Of a DNA stretch of 64,000 nt, positions 26,001 to 33,659 are shown piece after piece (the first letter of the stretch is position 1; each line of letters begins with the position of its first letter). The notes below the pieces were generated by a model. It saw only the letters and a list, made by a program, of their open reading frames with translations. It had not been told where the DNA came from and ran no database searches. Source of the DNA: Kaistella montana (GTDB taxonomy: Bacteria > Bacteroidota > Bacteroidia > Flavobacteriales > Weeksellaceae); the NCBI RefSeq assembly GCF_024436175.1, contig NZ_JANFQP010000001.1, positions 806,001 to 870,000 on the forward strand, in the 5' to 3' direction. The position numbers were made by a program, and so were the translations under genes.

Positions 26001-26277
26001 CCATAATTACCGAAAGACTTTCGTAAGAAGAAGATTCTACTTTTTTTACGTTTTCTAAAGCACCTACAGCATCTTCGATTTTTCTTGTTACCGAAGTTTC
26101 CACTTCACTTGGTGACGCTCCAGGATACACTGTGGAAATCGTCACCATATTGGTTTCAAATTTCGGGATGAGCTCGTATCCCATCATGGAATAACTAAGC
26201 AAACCACCTAAAGTAAGTATCGTAAACAAAACGATAATTAGCGATGGTCTTTTAATTGATATTTCTGCTAATTTCAT
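23089..26277 (-). CDS. RND efflux permease (HAE1/AcrB type)
   Basis: This is a 1062-residue proton-driven inner-membrane pump with 12 membrane helices and two large periplasmic loops. It starts MKLAEISIKRPSLIIVLFTI; GGLLSYSMMGYELIPKFETN, PGASPSEVETSVTRKIED and LVVGILVDDAIVVLENVYRH (the TM4 Asp pair for proton transfer) are standard. Length and spacing are normal. It is the last gene of a four-gene set (TetR, TolC-type channel, adaptor, permease) transcribed leftwards, five bases behind the adaptor. Substrates are probably amphiphilic compounds, but this cannot be read from the sequence. Confidence 0.96.
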   Translation of the reverse strand: MKLAEISIKRPSLIIVLFTILTLGGLLSYSMMGYELIPKFETNMVTISTVYPGASPSEVETSVTRKIEDAVGALENVKKVESSSYESLSVIMVQLNAGADVNYALNDAQRKVNAILSQLPDDADAPSLNKFSLDDLPIITMSISSDKLNSKELYDLLDKKIEPIFSRVNGVAQVDLIGGQEREIQVSIDDKKLEGYGLSIGEVQQAILSSNLDFPTGSLKSRTSKSTIRLSGKYKSVEEMNNLVISSKNGAQIRLSDIATVFDTQKDVDKIARYNQNPTILMQVKKQSDANAVAVSESIQKTMAEVTNNYKVQGVKLNIVDDTTDFTLESADHVIFDLVLAIILVAIVMLLFLHNIRNAFIVMVSIPISLISTFIGMYLMGYTLNLMSLLGLSLVVGILVDDAIVVLENVYRHMEMGKSRIRAAYDGASEIGFTVTAITLVIVVVFLPIAMSSGLVSNILAQFCVTVVIATLFSLLSSFTIIPWLSSRFGKVVHLTGKNPFEKFILWFETKLDQFTHWITGILEWCLKTGLRRIMTVVITFIILISSMLLVAFGFIGGEFFPKTDRGQFLVQMELPKDATIEKTNQVTLQVEKYLRNNPNVVNLITTVGQQSSGFGGAQATAYQSEVQVILNDKSERSESTDIMSAKFKRDLEEKFTGVEFKTAPIGLMGADNAPIEMVVTAPDNETANKEANRILELLKKVPGAVDSELSTDTGSPEVKVNIDRDKMSALGLNLSSVGQAMQTAFNGNTDGKFRAGEYEYDINIRFADNNRKSIEDVRNLMFTNIKGEQIRLSQFANVEMSSGPSLLQRRDKSPSVKVLSKVVGRPVGDVATEWSAMFMDNEKTKPAGVNYIWSGDMENQTEGFGTLGIALLAAIILVYLVMVSLYDSFVYPFVVLFSIPLALIGVMVILALTGNSLNIFTMLGMIMLIGLVAKNAIMIVDFANMRKAAGANTHDALIQANHARLRPILMTTIAMIFGMLPIALAKGAGAEMNNGLAWVIIGGLTSSLFLTLIIVPVVYSLFDSLLRRMGKHEKIDYEAEIKADYEHQELSDDGFTPKHIV

Positions 26278-26281
26278 TTTA

Positions 26282-27343
26282 TTACTTTACAATTTTTATT
26301 TTTGATCCGTTCTCTAAATTGATTTGTCCGCTGGTGATTACTTGTTCTCCGCCATTCAAACCACTGATGATTTGCACTTTATCACCATATACTTTTCCTG
26401 TTTGTACTTTCACAAGTTTCGCAGTACCATTTTGAACGATGAATAACTGGCCAGAACTTACTCCGTTTACGAAAGCTTCCGCTGGAACAACGAGCATATT
26501 TTGGTTTTCAGCACCATAATTAGTTTTGAACAATGCGGTTGCATACATACCAGCTTTTAAGCTTCCATTGTTGGCTACTTCTACTTCTACTGGGAAATTG
26601 AGGGATGCATCACTTTTTGGAGCGATAAATGAAATTCTACCGGTGAAAGTTTCATCAGGCAAAACATTAACGTTAATAGCAACTTGCTGACCGATTTGGA
26701 TTCTTCCAACTTGGCTTTCATCCACCAAAACGGAGAGTTTCAAACTATTAATATTAACGATTTCAAACAAAGGTGTTCCTGGAGAAACTACTGCTCCCGG
26801 CTCTACCATTTTTTTATTGATCGTTCCGCTGATACCGGCTCTCACTTTGGTATCATTCATTTTTACACCTTGAGCTCTTAATGCCGCTTGTGCATTTTTC
26901 AGCTGAAGTCTGGAGTTATCCAATTGTTGCTTGGTAACACCGCCTGTTTTGTAGGCATTTTCGTAACGTTGGTTATCGATAATTGCGTTTTGTAAATTAT
27001 TTTGAGCTTGGGTTACATCAACCTCAATCGCATCTCTTTTAATACTTGCCAAAACTTGTCCGGCTCCTACTCGCGATCCTTCTTTTACGTAAACACTCAC
27101 CACACGTCCGGAAATATCCGCAGATTGATTGGTTTCTTGTTTCGGAATGAAAGTTCCGTTGGCGGAATAATCGGTATTGATGTTTTCGCGGGTTGCGGTG
27201 ATTACATTTACATTGATTTTGTCAACTTGTCTTGCTACTTCAGCAACTTCTTTTTCTTGTTTTGCTTTATTTCCTGCAATTTTATAGGCTCCCAAACCGA
27301 TGAGTACCGCTGCTACGATGATATATATTAAAGTTTTCTTCAT
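26282..27343 (-). CDS. RND efflux periplasmic adaptor
   Basis: This 353-residue membrane-fusion protein links the RND permease to the outer-membrane channel. It has an N-terminal membrane anchor (LIYIIVAAVLIGLGAYKIA), a biotinyl-lipoyl-like half (SGRVVSVYVKEGSRVGAGQVLASI), a helical hairpin (residues about 107-150, rich in Gln and Asn), a second lipoyl half (AGISGTINKKMVEPGAVVSPGTPLFEIV) and a beta-barrel plus membrane-proximal domain. This order is usual. It is between the TolC-type gene (7-base gap) and the permease (4-base gap), so the three are co-expressed. Confidence 0.94.
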   Translation of the reverse strand: MKKTLIYIIVAAVLIGLGAYKIAGNKAKQEKEVAEVARQVDKINVNVITATRENINTDYSANGTFIPKQETNQSADISGRVVSVYVKEGSRVGAGQVLASIKRDAIEVDVTQAQNNLQNAIIDNQRYENAYKTGGVTKQQLDNSRLQLKNAQAALRAQGVKMNDTKVRAGISGTINKKMVEPGAVVSPGTPLFEIVNINSLKLSVLVDESQVGRIQIGQQVAINVNVLPDETFTGRISFIAPKSDASLNFPVEVEVANNGSLKAGMYATALFKTNYGAENQNMLVVPAEAFVNGVSSGQLFIVQNGTAKLVKVQTGKVYGDKVQIISGLNGGEQVITSGQINLENGSKIKIVK

Positions 27344-27350
27344 GATCGTT

Positions 27351-28700
27351 TTATTTTAAATAAGTTTTAAGTTCTCCTTTTGCTTTGTAATATTGAATTT
27401 CTGCGATTTTGTATTCTAAAACAGCGTTACTGTAGTTGTTTTTTGCTTCTACCAAGGCGTTTTCAGCTTCTAATAATTCGGTAAGCGTCGCTAAACCATA
27501 TTGATAATTATGCTTGGTATTTGAAGTTACCGTTTCAGCAAGACTTACGTTGGCTTTTTGATTTTCTAAAGCCAAAAGACTGTTCTCGATTTGCGATTTT
27601 GCATTTTGATAAGACAAATTTAAACTGAGTTTAGTGTCCTTGAGATTCACTTCCAACTTATCCAATTCTATTTGTGCCATTTCAACACGAGCTTTCGTAG
27701 CAAAACCATTAAAAATAGGAATATTCACGCCCAAAGTAATCGCAGAATAATCTGCCCAATAAACACCGTTTTTCTCGCCATTGGTCAAAGGAAATTTATT
27801 ACCCAATCCTTGCCAGCTGTAATTGGCATTGAGGTTTACTGTTGGATAATACGCTGCTTCTACGGCTTTCTTATTGTATTGCAAAAGTTCTTTTTGCTTG
27901 TTCAATATTTTAATCTCGGATCTTTCGTCGGTTCCTACAGTTTCATCCAACAAATGTGGAGTAATTTCCATATCAGATTTTACCAATTCTATTTTGTTCT
28001 CAATCGGCATTCCCATATAGAATTTCAAAGCATTTTCTGCCTGATTAATGGCATTTTGCTGTTGCTTCAGAAGTGTATTAATGTTGGTAAGATTCACGTT
28101 GGTTCTGTCCAAATCTATTTTTTTAGCCAGCCCGTTATCAAATAAACTTTTAATGATATTTCTAGCCTTCTCGGTACTCGCATAGCTGCTTTCCAAAGTT
28201 TCTTTCTTTTGCTGAATGGTAAATACCTGAAAATATGCATTGGAAACTCTCTCGATAATCTGCTCTTCAGTAAGTTCCGCATTGAGTTGATAAAATTCTT
28301 TAGTCGATTTCGCAGCTTTAAGACCTACAAACACTTGCTGATTAAATAATGCTTGAGACAATTGCAACCCTGCGCCGGCGTTCCATTTTTGGCCCATCGT
28401 AATCAACTGAATATTACTTGGTCCACCGCTGAATGCGCCCACATCTAATGCGGTAGTTTGCAAAATTGGGTTGTAAGTAACGTTGGCAACGCCATTAATT
28501 TTTGGTAGTGCGCCTGCTTTCGCTTCCATGATTTGATAATCGGCATTGCGAATATCCAGTTTTGCATTTTGTGCTTCTGCCTTATTTTGCAGCGCATACT
28601 CGATGGCTTGTTTCAGGGTAACAGTTTGCTGCGCCTGCAACTCGGTAATCGAGAAAGCAAAAAGCAGCACTCCGAGCGCCATTTTTCTCCAGTTAGTCAT
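27351..28700 (-). CDS. TolC family outer-membrane efflux channel
   Basis: This 449-residue protein forms the trimeric outer-membrane exit duct of the pump. It has a signal peptide (MALGVLLFAFSITELQAQ after a short basic start) and the two internal repeats typical of the TolC fold, each with a long helical stretch; QTVTLKQAIEYALQNKAEAQNA opens the first repeat and TLTELLEAENALVEAKNNYSN closes the second. It is the first structural gene behind the TetR regulator (45-base gap). No lipobox cysteine follows the signal peptide. Confidence 0.93.
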   Translation of the reverse strand: MTNWRKMALGVLLFAFSITELQAQQTVTLKQAIEYALQNKAEAQNAKLDIRNADYQIMEAKAGALPKINGVANVTYNPILQTTALDVGAFSGGPSNIQLITMGQKWNAGAGLQLSQALFNQQVFVGLKAAKSTKEFYQLNAELTEEQIIERVSNAYFQVFTIQQKKETLESSYASTEKARNIIKSLFDNGLAKKIDLDRTNVNLTNINTLLKQQQNAINQAENALKFYMGMPIENKIELVKSDMEITPHLLDETVGTDERSEIKILNKQKELLQYNKKAVEAAYYPTVNLNANYSWQGLGNKFPLTNGEKNGVYWADYSAITLGVNIPIFNGFATKARVEMAQIELDKLEVNLKDTKLSLNLSYQNAKSQIENSLLALENQKANVSLAETVTSNTKHNYQYGLATLTELLEAENALVEAKNNYSNAVLEYKIAEIQYYKAKGELKTYLK

Positions 28701-28745
28701 TATCTATTGAGTTATTATTTGTTAATAATTTTGTTATTTTTTTCC

Positions 28746-29357
28746 TTAAATCGTTTCTCCTTTACATACCGTATTTTTCAGATAATCCTTACCTTTTTCA
28801 GTGGTGATGGCGTACATGAAAAATTTCATCGCTTCATTATTAAAATAGGTTCTTTCGATTTTTTCTGTATTGAAAAAAGGAGAACTGTCGTAGGACATGA
28901 TCAATTGAAAAAACATCTTACCATACAGTTTCTCATCAAAATCGTGTCGGTAATACCCTTGTTCTCTACCTCTTAAAATATTATGGATGATTACTTCGGA
29001 GAATCTTTCAGAAAAATGCATCATATGTTGATTGAAAATCGCCGGATAATATTTAATCAACTGGCGAATGAGCAATGATTTATTGGTTTCAACAGCCTTT
29101 TCGATCTCTTCATCGCGGCAGAACATTCTTTCGATTGCATTTTCAACTTCAATATCCAACTGGTTAAGTTTTTCAATTACTCCATCTAATTTAAATTGAA
29201 GAACATCACTTAAAAGCGCATCTTTGTTGGTATATTTTTGATAAAGAGTTTTCTTGGACATTCCGAATTCTTTGGCAATATCATCCATCGTCAACGTTTT
29301 TGCACCGTTTTCGATAAACAGATCAGCTACTTTTTCTAAAAATTTTTTATCCATCAT
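28746..29357 (-). CDS. TetR/AcrR family regulator of the efflux operon
   Basis: This one-component regulator of about 203 residues has an N-terminal HTH reading LFIENGAKTLTMDDIAKEFG followed by MSKKTLYQKYTNKDALLSDV, the TetR signature. The ligand domain is helical and not recognisable. I set the start at the first ATG at 29357 (MMDKKFLEKV); an in-frame TTG at 29375 lies against the TATTTTTG promoter element (29380-29373) and is unlikely to be used. It heads the efflux gene set and probably represses its own transcript; no operator palindrome was located with confidence. Confidence 0.9.
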   Translation of the reverse strand: MMDKKFLEKVADLFIENGAKTLTMDDIAKEFGMSKKTLYQKYTNKDALLSDVLQFKLDGVIEKLNQLDIEVENAIERMFCRDEEIEKAVETNKSLLIRQLIKYYPAIFNQHMMHFSERFSEVIIHNILRGREQGYYRHDFDEKLYGKMFFQLIMSYDSSPFFNTEKIERTYFNNEAMKFFMYAITTEKGKDYLKNTVCKGETI

Positions 29358-29667
29358 TACAATTTGAAGCGGCAAAAATACAAAAGAAAACTAAAAAACA
29401 AAAAAAGTTTCCTAGTTTATTTTAATTTAATTGTCGAAAATTTTTCACTGGAAACTTTATTTAATATTTTCATTAAGAATTCATATCAAAAAACCACCAA
29501 AGTTGCATTATCAAAAGAAAATCTCTGGCATTTACATTGATATTTTTTTAGACGTTACTGTCGATCATTTTACTTTAAATCATTCTGATAATTATCTTCC
29601 ATTTTAAGTTCATCACAAAAAAAGCAGAATTCATCATTCTGCTTTTTTGTATAAGTTATGTTCTTTT
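29358..29667. other. Intergenic region between tetR and the LuxR-type regulator gene
   Basis: About 310 bases. It holds the tetR promoter element (TATTTTTG on the minus strand, 29373-29380) and the terminator of the upstream minus-strand gene (29617-29648). The AT-rich middle (about 29395-29600) shows no ORF, palindrome or repeat that I can support. Confidence 0.6.
29617..29648 (-). terminator. Terminator of the LuxR-type regulator gene
   Basis: On the minus strand AAAAGCAGAAT and ATTCTGCTTTT pair around a short loop and are followed by T residues; it lies 20 bases after the stop codon at 29668. Confidence 0.8.
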
Positions 29668-30321
29668 TTATTTCACCAAACTATGATCAATGGCAAACTT
29701 TACCAGTTTTGAAGAATTATTGATATTCAGTTTCAGCATGATATTTCTTCGGTGAGACTCCACGGTATGAATCCTGATAAAGAGTTTTTCGGTAATTTCT
29801 TTCGTTCGCAAACCTTCACAAATGAGATTCAGCACACCAATTTCTCTGGCAGTAAGTTCTTCTATTCCACCTTCTTTTTTTTCATTATCACTTACGTTAC
29901 AGATGTAATTGAACAAATCGTTTTTAGTATTTTCATTGATATAAATTCTTCCGCCAAGTGCACATTGAAGCGATTGCAAAAACTCAGCGGAATTGGTATC
30001 TTTTCCTAAATAACCTTTTATTCCTTTTTCAAAATATTTTTTGATCGTTTTCATATCCGAATTCCCCGACAATATAATCATTTTCAAATCTTTATTCATC
30101 GAAAGCCATTGTTCGATATGTTCAAAAGATTCTAAAATACTTTCACCGGTTAGATTAAGAATTAAAATCTCCGTTTCGGTTGAAATGTGTTGTTCAATCT
30201 CTTCTGAATGAGTAACATGAACAATTTTGTGAGATTTCGTGAATCCGTTTTTTTCAAGAAATTCCTGTATTAATTCCAGGAAAAACAGATGATTTCCGTA
30301 AATAGTAATTTCTTTTTTCAT
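29668..30321 (-). CDS. LuxR-type response regulator with an atypical receiver
   Basis: This is a 217-residue regulator with an N-terminal receiver-like domain and a C-terminal LuxR HTH (LTAREIGVLNLICEGLRTKE and ITEKLFIRIHTVESHRRNI). The receiver departs from the norm: the acidic pair after strand 1 is replaced (ITIYGNHLFF), and the phospho-acceptor Asp of the usual LLDL is Asn in ILILNLTGES. Ser (IILSGNS) and Lys (GYLGKDT) are kept. Phosphorylation at the usual site is therefore unlikely. I chose ATG 30321 (MKKEITIYG), which lies 45 bases from a palindromic box. It is downstream of holB. Confidence 0.85.
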   Translation of the reverse strand: MKKEITIYGNHLFFLELIQEFLEKNGFTKSHKIVHVTHSEEIEQHISTETEILILNLTGESILESFEHIEQWLSMNKDLKMIILSGNSDMKTIKKYFEKGIKGYLGKDTNSAEFLQSLQCALGGRIYINENTKNDLFNYICNVSDNEKKEGGIEELTAREIGVLNLICEGLRTKEITEKLFIRIHTVESHRRNIMLKLNINNSSKLVKFAIDHSLVK

Positions 30322-30366
30322 GATTTTTGTTTTGGCTAAGCTACTAAAAATCATTTAATTATAACA

Positions 30367-30380
30367 AGGTGAAAACACCC
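30367..30380. promoter_or_regulatory. Palindromic box AGGTGAAAACACCC, copy 2
   Basis: Identical to the box at 19408-19421. It is 45 bases upstream of the regulator start at 30321 and downstream of the holB stop. A distance of 45-46 bases to a LuxR-type regulator ATG in both cases points to an autoregulatory site. Confidence 0.55.
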
Positions 30381-30425
30381 ATTTTTTTATTTAATGAGAA
30401 ATTTATAAGAATATTTAATGAAAAA

Positions 30426-31544
30426 CTAAGCAGATTTATGGATATAACGGGAAAGTTTAATTCCCAGATCCGTCCATACAATTTTTGAATTGGCGTTTCT
30501 TTCCAGATGATAATCGGCGGCAGAAATTTCCTCCAAAATAGCTTCAATATTGGCTCCATGAATAAATTTGGAAAAACTTTCCCATTTGAAACCTCCAGAA
30601 TCTATTTTTTTATACACCAATGTTTCGCTTCCGTAATTCTGAAGCAAAGCCAGACGAAACATTTCGGCACAATAATCTAAAAAACTTTTCTGTTTTTCGC
30701 GGTTCCAACTTGCGATATTGCGTCCCCAGAAAACAATATTTTTCAAAAATTCAGGCTTCTTTTTTACTTGGAAAGCTTCGCGTACCCAGTTGATAAATAG
30801 TTGTTCAAACTCAGAATCTGTATTTTCAGTAAGCAAAAGTTTCTGCGCAGCATTCCAATTTCCTTGGGATTGAAAAACAATTTCTTTTAGTTTTTCTTCA
30901 CTGACGCCATGGTTTTTTGATAGGAAAGTCTCAAGATCTTCGTCTTGAATTCTGGGAATTTCCACCAGTTGGGTTCGGGAGAGAATGGTGGGCAAAATAT
31001 TATCGATATTTTCGGCAGTGAGGATGATGATAGTATCTTTCGGTGGCTCTTCTAAAAATTTCAGGAACTTATTAGCGGCAGAAATATTCATTTTATCTGC
31101 TTGCCATACGATGAGAATTTTACTTCCTCCTTCGAAGCTTTTCAATGCGAATTTTTTGTTCAGCTCATCGATTTCATCAGCATAAATCGTGAGTTGCTTA
31201 TTCTCCGACTCCAAAATCCGGCTCCAATCTTCGTTGTTGGCATAAGGATTTTCAAGGATCATTTCTCTGAAGTTTTCTCTGAAATTATCCGCAAGGCCAC
31301 TGTTTTTTTCTTTAAAAACCGGAAAACTAAAATGCAAATCCAAATGATTCAAATGCTCCACTTTCGTTGACGAATGTTCGTTTTCTTTATGGAAAATTTC
31401 TTTAGCAAAAGCCATTGCCAACGGCAAAGTACCGTAACCTGCCTTTCCTATGAAAAGTTGGGCATGACCTACTCTATTATTGTAAATGCTTTCTTTGAGG
31501 AGATTTTTCAGTTTTTCCTGACCTACGATTTGTTCCCAGTTCAT
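30426..31544 (-). CDS. holB: DNA polymerase III clamp-loader subunit delta'
   Basis: This 372-residue protein belongs to the AAA+ clamp-loader family and helps load the sliding clamp. MNWEQIVGQEKLKNLLKESI opens the AAA+ domain; ANKFLKFLEEPPKDTIIILTAEN and LPTILSRTQLVEIP (SRC-like motif) are the conserved core. The Walker A region reads GKAGYGTLPLA, where the Lys-Thr pair is absent, and the zinc-binding cysteines of DnaX are also missing, as expected of a delta' subunit without ATPase activity. The gene's promoter -7 element (TATCTTTG) ends four bases before the ATG, so the mRNA is probably leaderless. Confidence 0.88.
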   Translation of the reverse strand: MNWEQIVGQEKLKNLLKESIYNNRVGHAQLFIGKAGYGTLPLAMAFAKEIFHKENEHSSTKVEHLNHLDLHFSFPVFKEKNSGLADNFRENFREMILENPYANNEDWSRILESENKQLTIYADEIDELNKKFALKSFEGGSKILIVWQADKMNISAANKFLKFLEEPPKDTIIILTAENIDNILPTILSRTQLVEIPRIQDEDLETFLSKNHGVSEEKLKEIVFQSQGNWNAAQKLLLTENTDSEFEQLFINWVREAFQVKKKPEFLKNIVFWGRNIASWNREKQKSFLDYCAEMFRLALLQNYGSETLVYKKIDSGGFKWESFSKFIHGANIEAILEEISAADYHLERNANSKIVWTDLGIKLSRYIHKSA

Positions 31545-31548
31545 TTTT

Positions 31549-31556
31549 CAAAGATA
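31549..31556 (-). promoter_or_regulatory. -7 element of the holB promoter (leaderless)
   Basis: On the minus strand TATCTTTG is followed by only four bases before the holB ATG, so transcription would start at or next to the start codon. Confidence 0.55.
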
Positions 31557-31761
31557 AATAATTTTTGACTGAAAATATCTTTAGAAAATTCGCAAACCAA
31601 AAGTTTAAAATCCATTCGTTATTATTTTCTCATTATCTTGTGGTTTATCAGTAAACCAAGGGGTTTATCATTATAAAAGCCCTTAACAAACTTTAACCAA
31701 AGTAAATTTCCTCAATTCAGTAATATTTAGGATATTTGCGCATTATTTTTAAAAATAGAGA

Positions 31762-33036
31762 ATGAAAAAAATTTTTGTATTACCTCTCGTTGCAGCCGGA
31801 TTTTTCCTCAATGCGCAATCGGTTGGTAATTCTCCTTACGCTGCCTTCGGAATCGGGGATGTGAAGTATGATAACACAACTGATGTGAGTGCGATGGGCG
31901 GCATTTCTACTGCATATATCTGGGACTTCAACAATAATTTTAATTTCAGTAACCCTGCTGCAAATAAAAATTTAGAACTTACTACCGTAAAAATTGAAGG
32001 AACTAATGAGAATAATTTCTTCAAATCGAATTACGATAACATGAATGTTACCAAACATTCTACCTATCTTTCAAATATTGCAGTTGCCTTCCCTATTTCA
32101 AGTAAAATAAAATTTGGTTTAGGTTACCAACCTTACAGTTCTAAGAAATATTCAGTTCTTTCCCAGGAAACTTTAACTGATGGTACCGTCAAAGCAAATC
32201 TTTTCCGTGGTGAAGGAACTTTGAGTACCGTACAAGCTGCATTTTCTTATCAAGTTTCTCCGGAATTGGGATTTGGTTTCAGAACGAATTTCTACTTCGG
32301 AAATCTTTATGATATTAATGAGCTTACTTATTTAAATGCAGATCTTATTAATGGCTACGAGACCAAAAACAAAATAAAAACATTTAATTTTACCCTTGGT
32401 TCTGCTTACCAGAAAAAACTCGCTAACGACAAAAAACTTACTCTAGGAGCTACTTATACTTTTGGTACTACCGGACAAATGGATACCAATTATACCAACA
32501 GTACCTATTATTATGTTGATAATGTTAACAAGACCAACATCAGCATCATCGACCAAGATTTCAGTTCAGACAAAAACCTTATTCCTATGGAATTCTCATT
32601 AGGAGCTGGTTACGGTCATGATACGAAATGGTTTGTAGGAACTCAGTTTGATTTCAAAAAAGGTGAAACCATTCAGTTTTTAGGGCAACCTTTTGCTAAC
32701 CAAAATTCTTACAAAATTGCAGCAGGTGGTTGGTTTTTACCAAATTACAATAACTTCAGAAACTATTTCTCTAGAGTTGTTTATCGTTACGGAGCTTATT
32801 ACGAAAAAGGAAATCTTGCGATCAACGGAACCAATATCAACCAGTTTGCTTTAACCGGCGGCGTTACTTTACCTTTCGAAAATCGAAATGTGAACAGAAT
32901 GAGCGGGATTGATTTAGGAATAGAAATCGGAAAAAGAGGAACTTTGGATAACAATATGATTCGCCAAAATTTTATTAACCTTAAAGTCGGAATCAATTTT
33001 GCCGATAAGTGGTTCATAAAACGTCTTTATGATTAA
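31762..33036 (+). CDS. Outer-membrane beta-barrel protein of unknown function
   Basis: This 424-residue protein has a signal peptide (MKKIFVLPLVAAGFFLNAQ) followed by YAAFGIGDVKYDNTTDVSAMGG and barrel-like strands with alternating aromatic residues. The opening pattern NSPYAAFGIGD and PAANKNLE is reminiscent of FadL/OmpP1-type and PorV-like barrels of Bacteroidota, but I cannot assign a family with confidence. Its stop is 3 bases before the lptC-like gene, so the two are cotranscribed; an envelope-assembly role is possible but unproven. Two GGTTTATCA sequences 20 bases apart lie about 100 bases upstream. Confidence 0.7.
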   Translation: MKKIFVLPLVAAGFFLNAQSVGNSPYAAFGIGDVKYDNTTDVSAMGGISTAYIWDFNNNFNFSNPAANKNLELTTVKIEGTNENNFFKSNYDNMNVTKHSTYLSNIAVAFPISSKIKFGLGYQPYSSKKYSVLSQETLTDGTVKANLFRGEGTLSTVQAAFSYQVSPELGFGFRTNFYFGNLYDINELTYLNADLINGYETKNKIKTFNFTLGSAYQKKLANDKKLTLGATYTFGTTGQMDTNYTNSTYYYVDNVNKTNISIIDQDFSSDKNLIPMEFSLGAGYGHDTKWFVGTQFDFKKGETIQFLGQPFANQNSYKIAAGGWFLPNYNNFRNYFSRVVYRYGAYYEKGNLAINGTNINQFALTGGVTLPFENRNVNRMSGIDLGIEIGKRGTLDNNMIRQNFINLKVGINFADKWFIKRLYD

Positions 33037-33039
33037 AAA

Positions 33040-33630
33040 ATGAAGTTTTTCAAACAAATAATACATCAAAATATAGCCGCCTTTTTGGGTTGTGCTATAT
33101 TTTTTGGTTTAATTTCTTGCGACGAAGATCTTACTCAAGTCAATAAAAATAAAAACACCAATTTTCCTTCACAAATCATTAATAATGCAAAGATTGTTCA
33201 GCGCGATTCGGGGATGGTAAAGTTACGCGCTACTGCGCCGTTGATTGAAAAATACGAGTTTATCGATTCGCCGTATATTGTAGCGAAAAAAGGAATCAAT
33301 ATTCTTTTCTACGATAAGAAAAAACCAAAAATTCCTGGAAAAATCAGTGCAAAATATGCCAAGTTTAACGAAAAAAAGAAGTTCTACGAAGCAAAAGGAA
33401 ATGTGAGAATCATCACCAACGAAAACCAGATTTTCGCCATGCAATCGGTGTATTGGGATCAGATAAAAAGAGTAATTTATACTTCAGACACTGTTTTCGT
33501 GACTGATAAAGACGGCTCTACCCTTGTTGGCGCCAATGGAATGAAGGCCAAAGACGATTTCTCAGAATACACTTTCTACAACAATTCCGGAAACATTAAT
33601 GCCAAGAAAATCCCCGAAAAAGGAAAATAA
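33040..33630 (+). CDS. lptC: LPS export periplasmic protein LptC
   Basis: This 196-residue protein should bridge the inner-membrane LptBFG transporter and LptA in lipopolysaccharide export. It has a lipoprotein-type signal with the lipobox LISC near residue 28, unlike the membrane-anchored LptC of E. coli; this is usual in Bacteroidota. The OstA/LptC-like fold is suggested by KISAKYAKFNEKKKFYEAKG, NVRIITNENQIFAMQSVYWD and IYTSDTVFVTDKDGSTLVG with its repeated short strands. It is cotranscribed with the upstream barrel gene, with a 3-base gap, and followed by anmK. Confidence 0.88.
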   Translation: MKFFKQIIHQNIAAFLGCAIFFGLISCDEDLTQVNKNKNTNFPSQIINNAKIVQRDSGMVKLRATAPLIEKYEFIDSPYIVAKKGINILFYDKKKPKIPGKISAKYAKFNEKKKFYEAKGNVRIITNENQIFAMQSVYWDQIKRVIYTSDTVFVTDKDGSTLVGANGMKAKDDFSEYTFYNNSGNINAKKIPEKGK

Positions 33631-33659
33631 TTTTTCGTAAATTCGGGAAAATATTTTCT

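Noticed and set aside
29526-29541. TGGCATT-N4-TTGAT, resembling a sigma-54 promoter on the plus strand
   Set aside because: The -12 half has GA instead of GC and both neighbouring genes are on the minus strand, so it would drive nothing.
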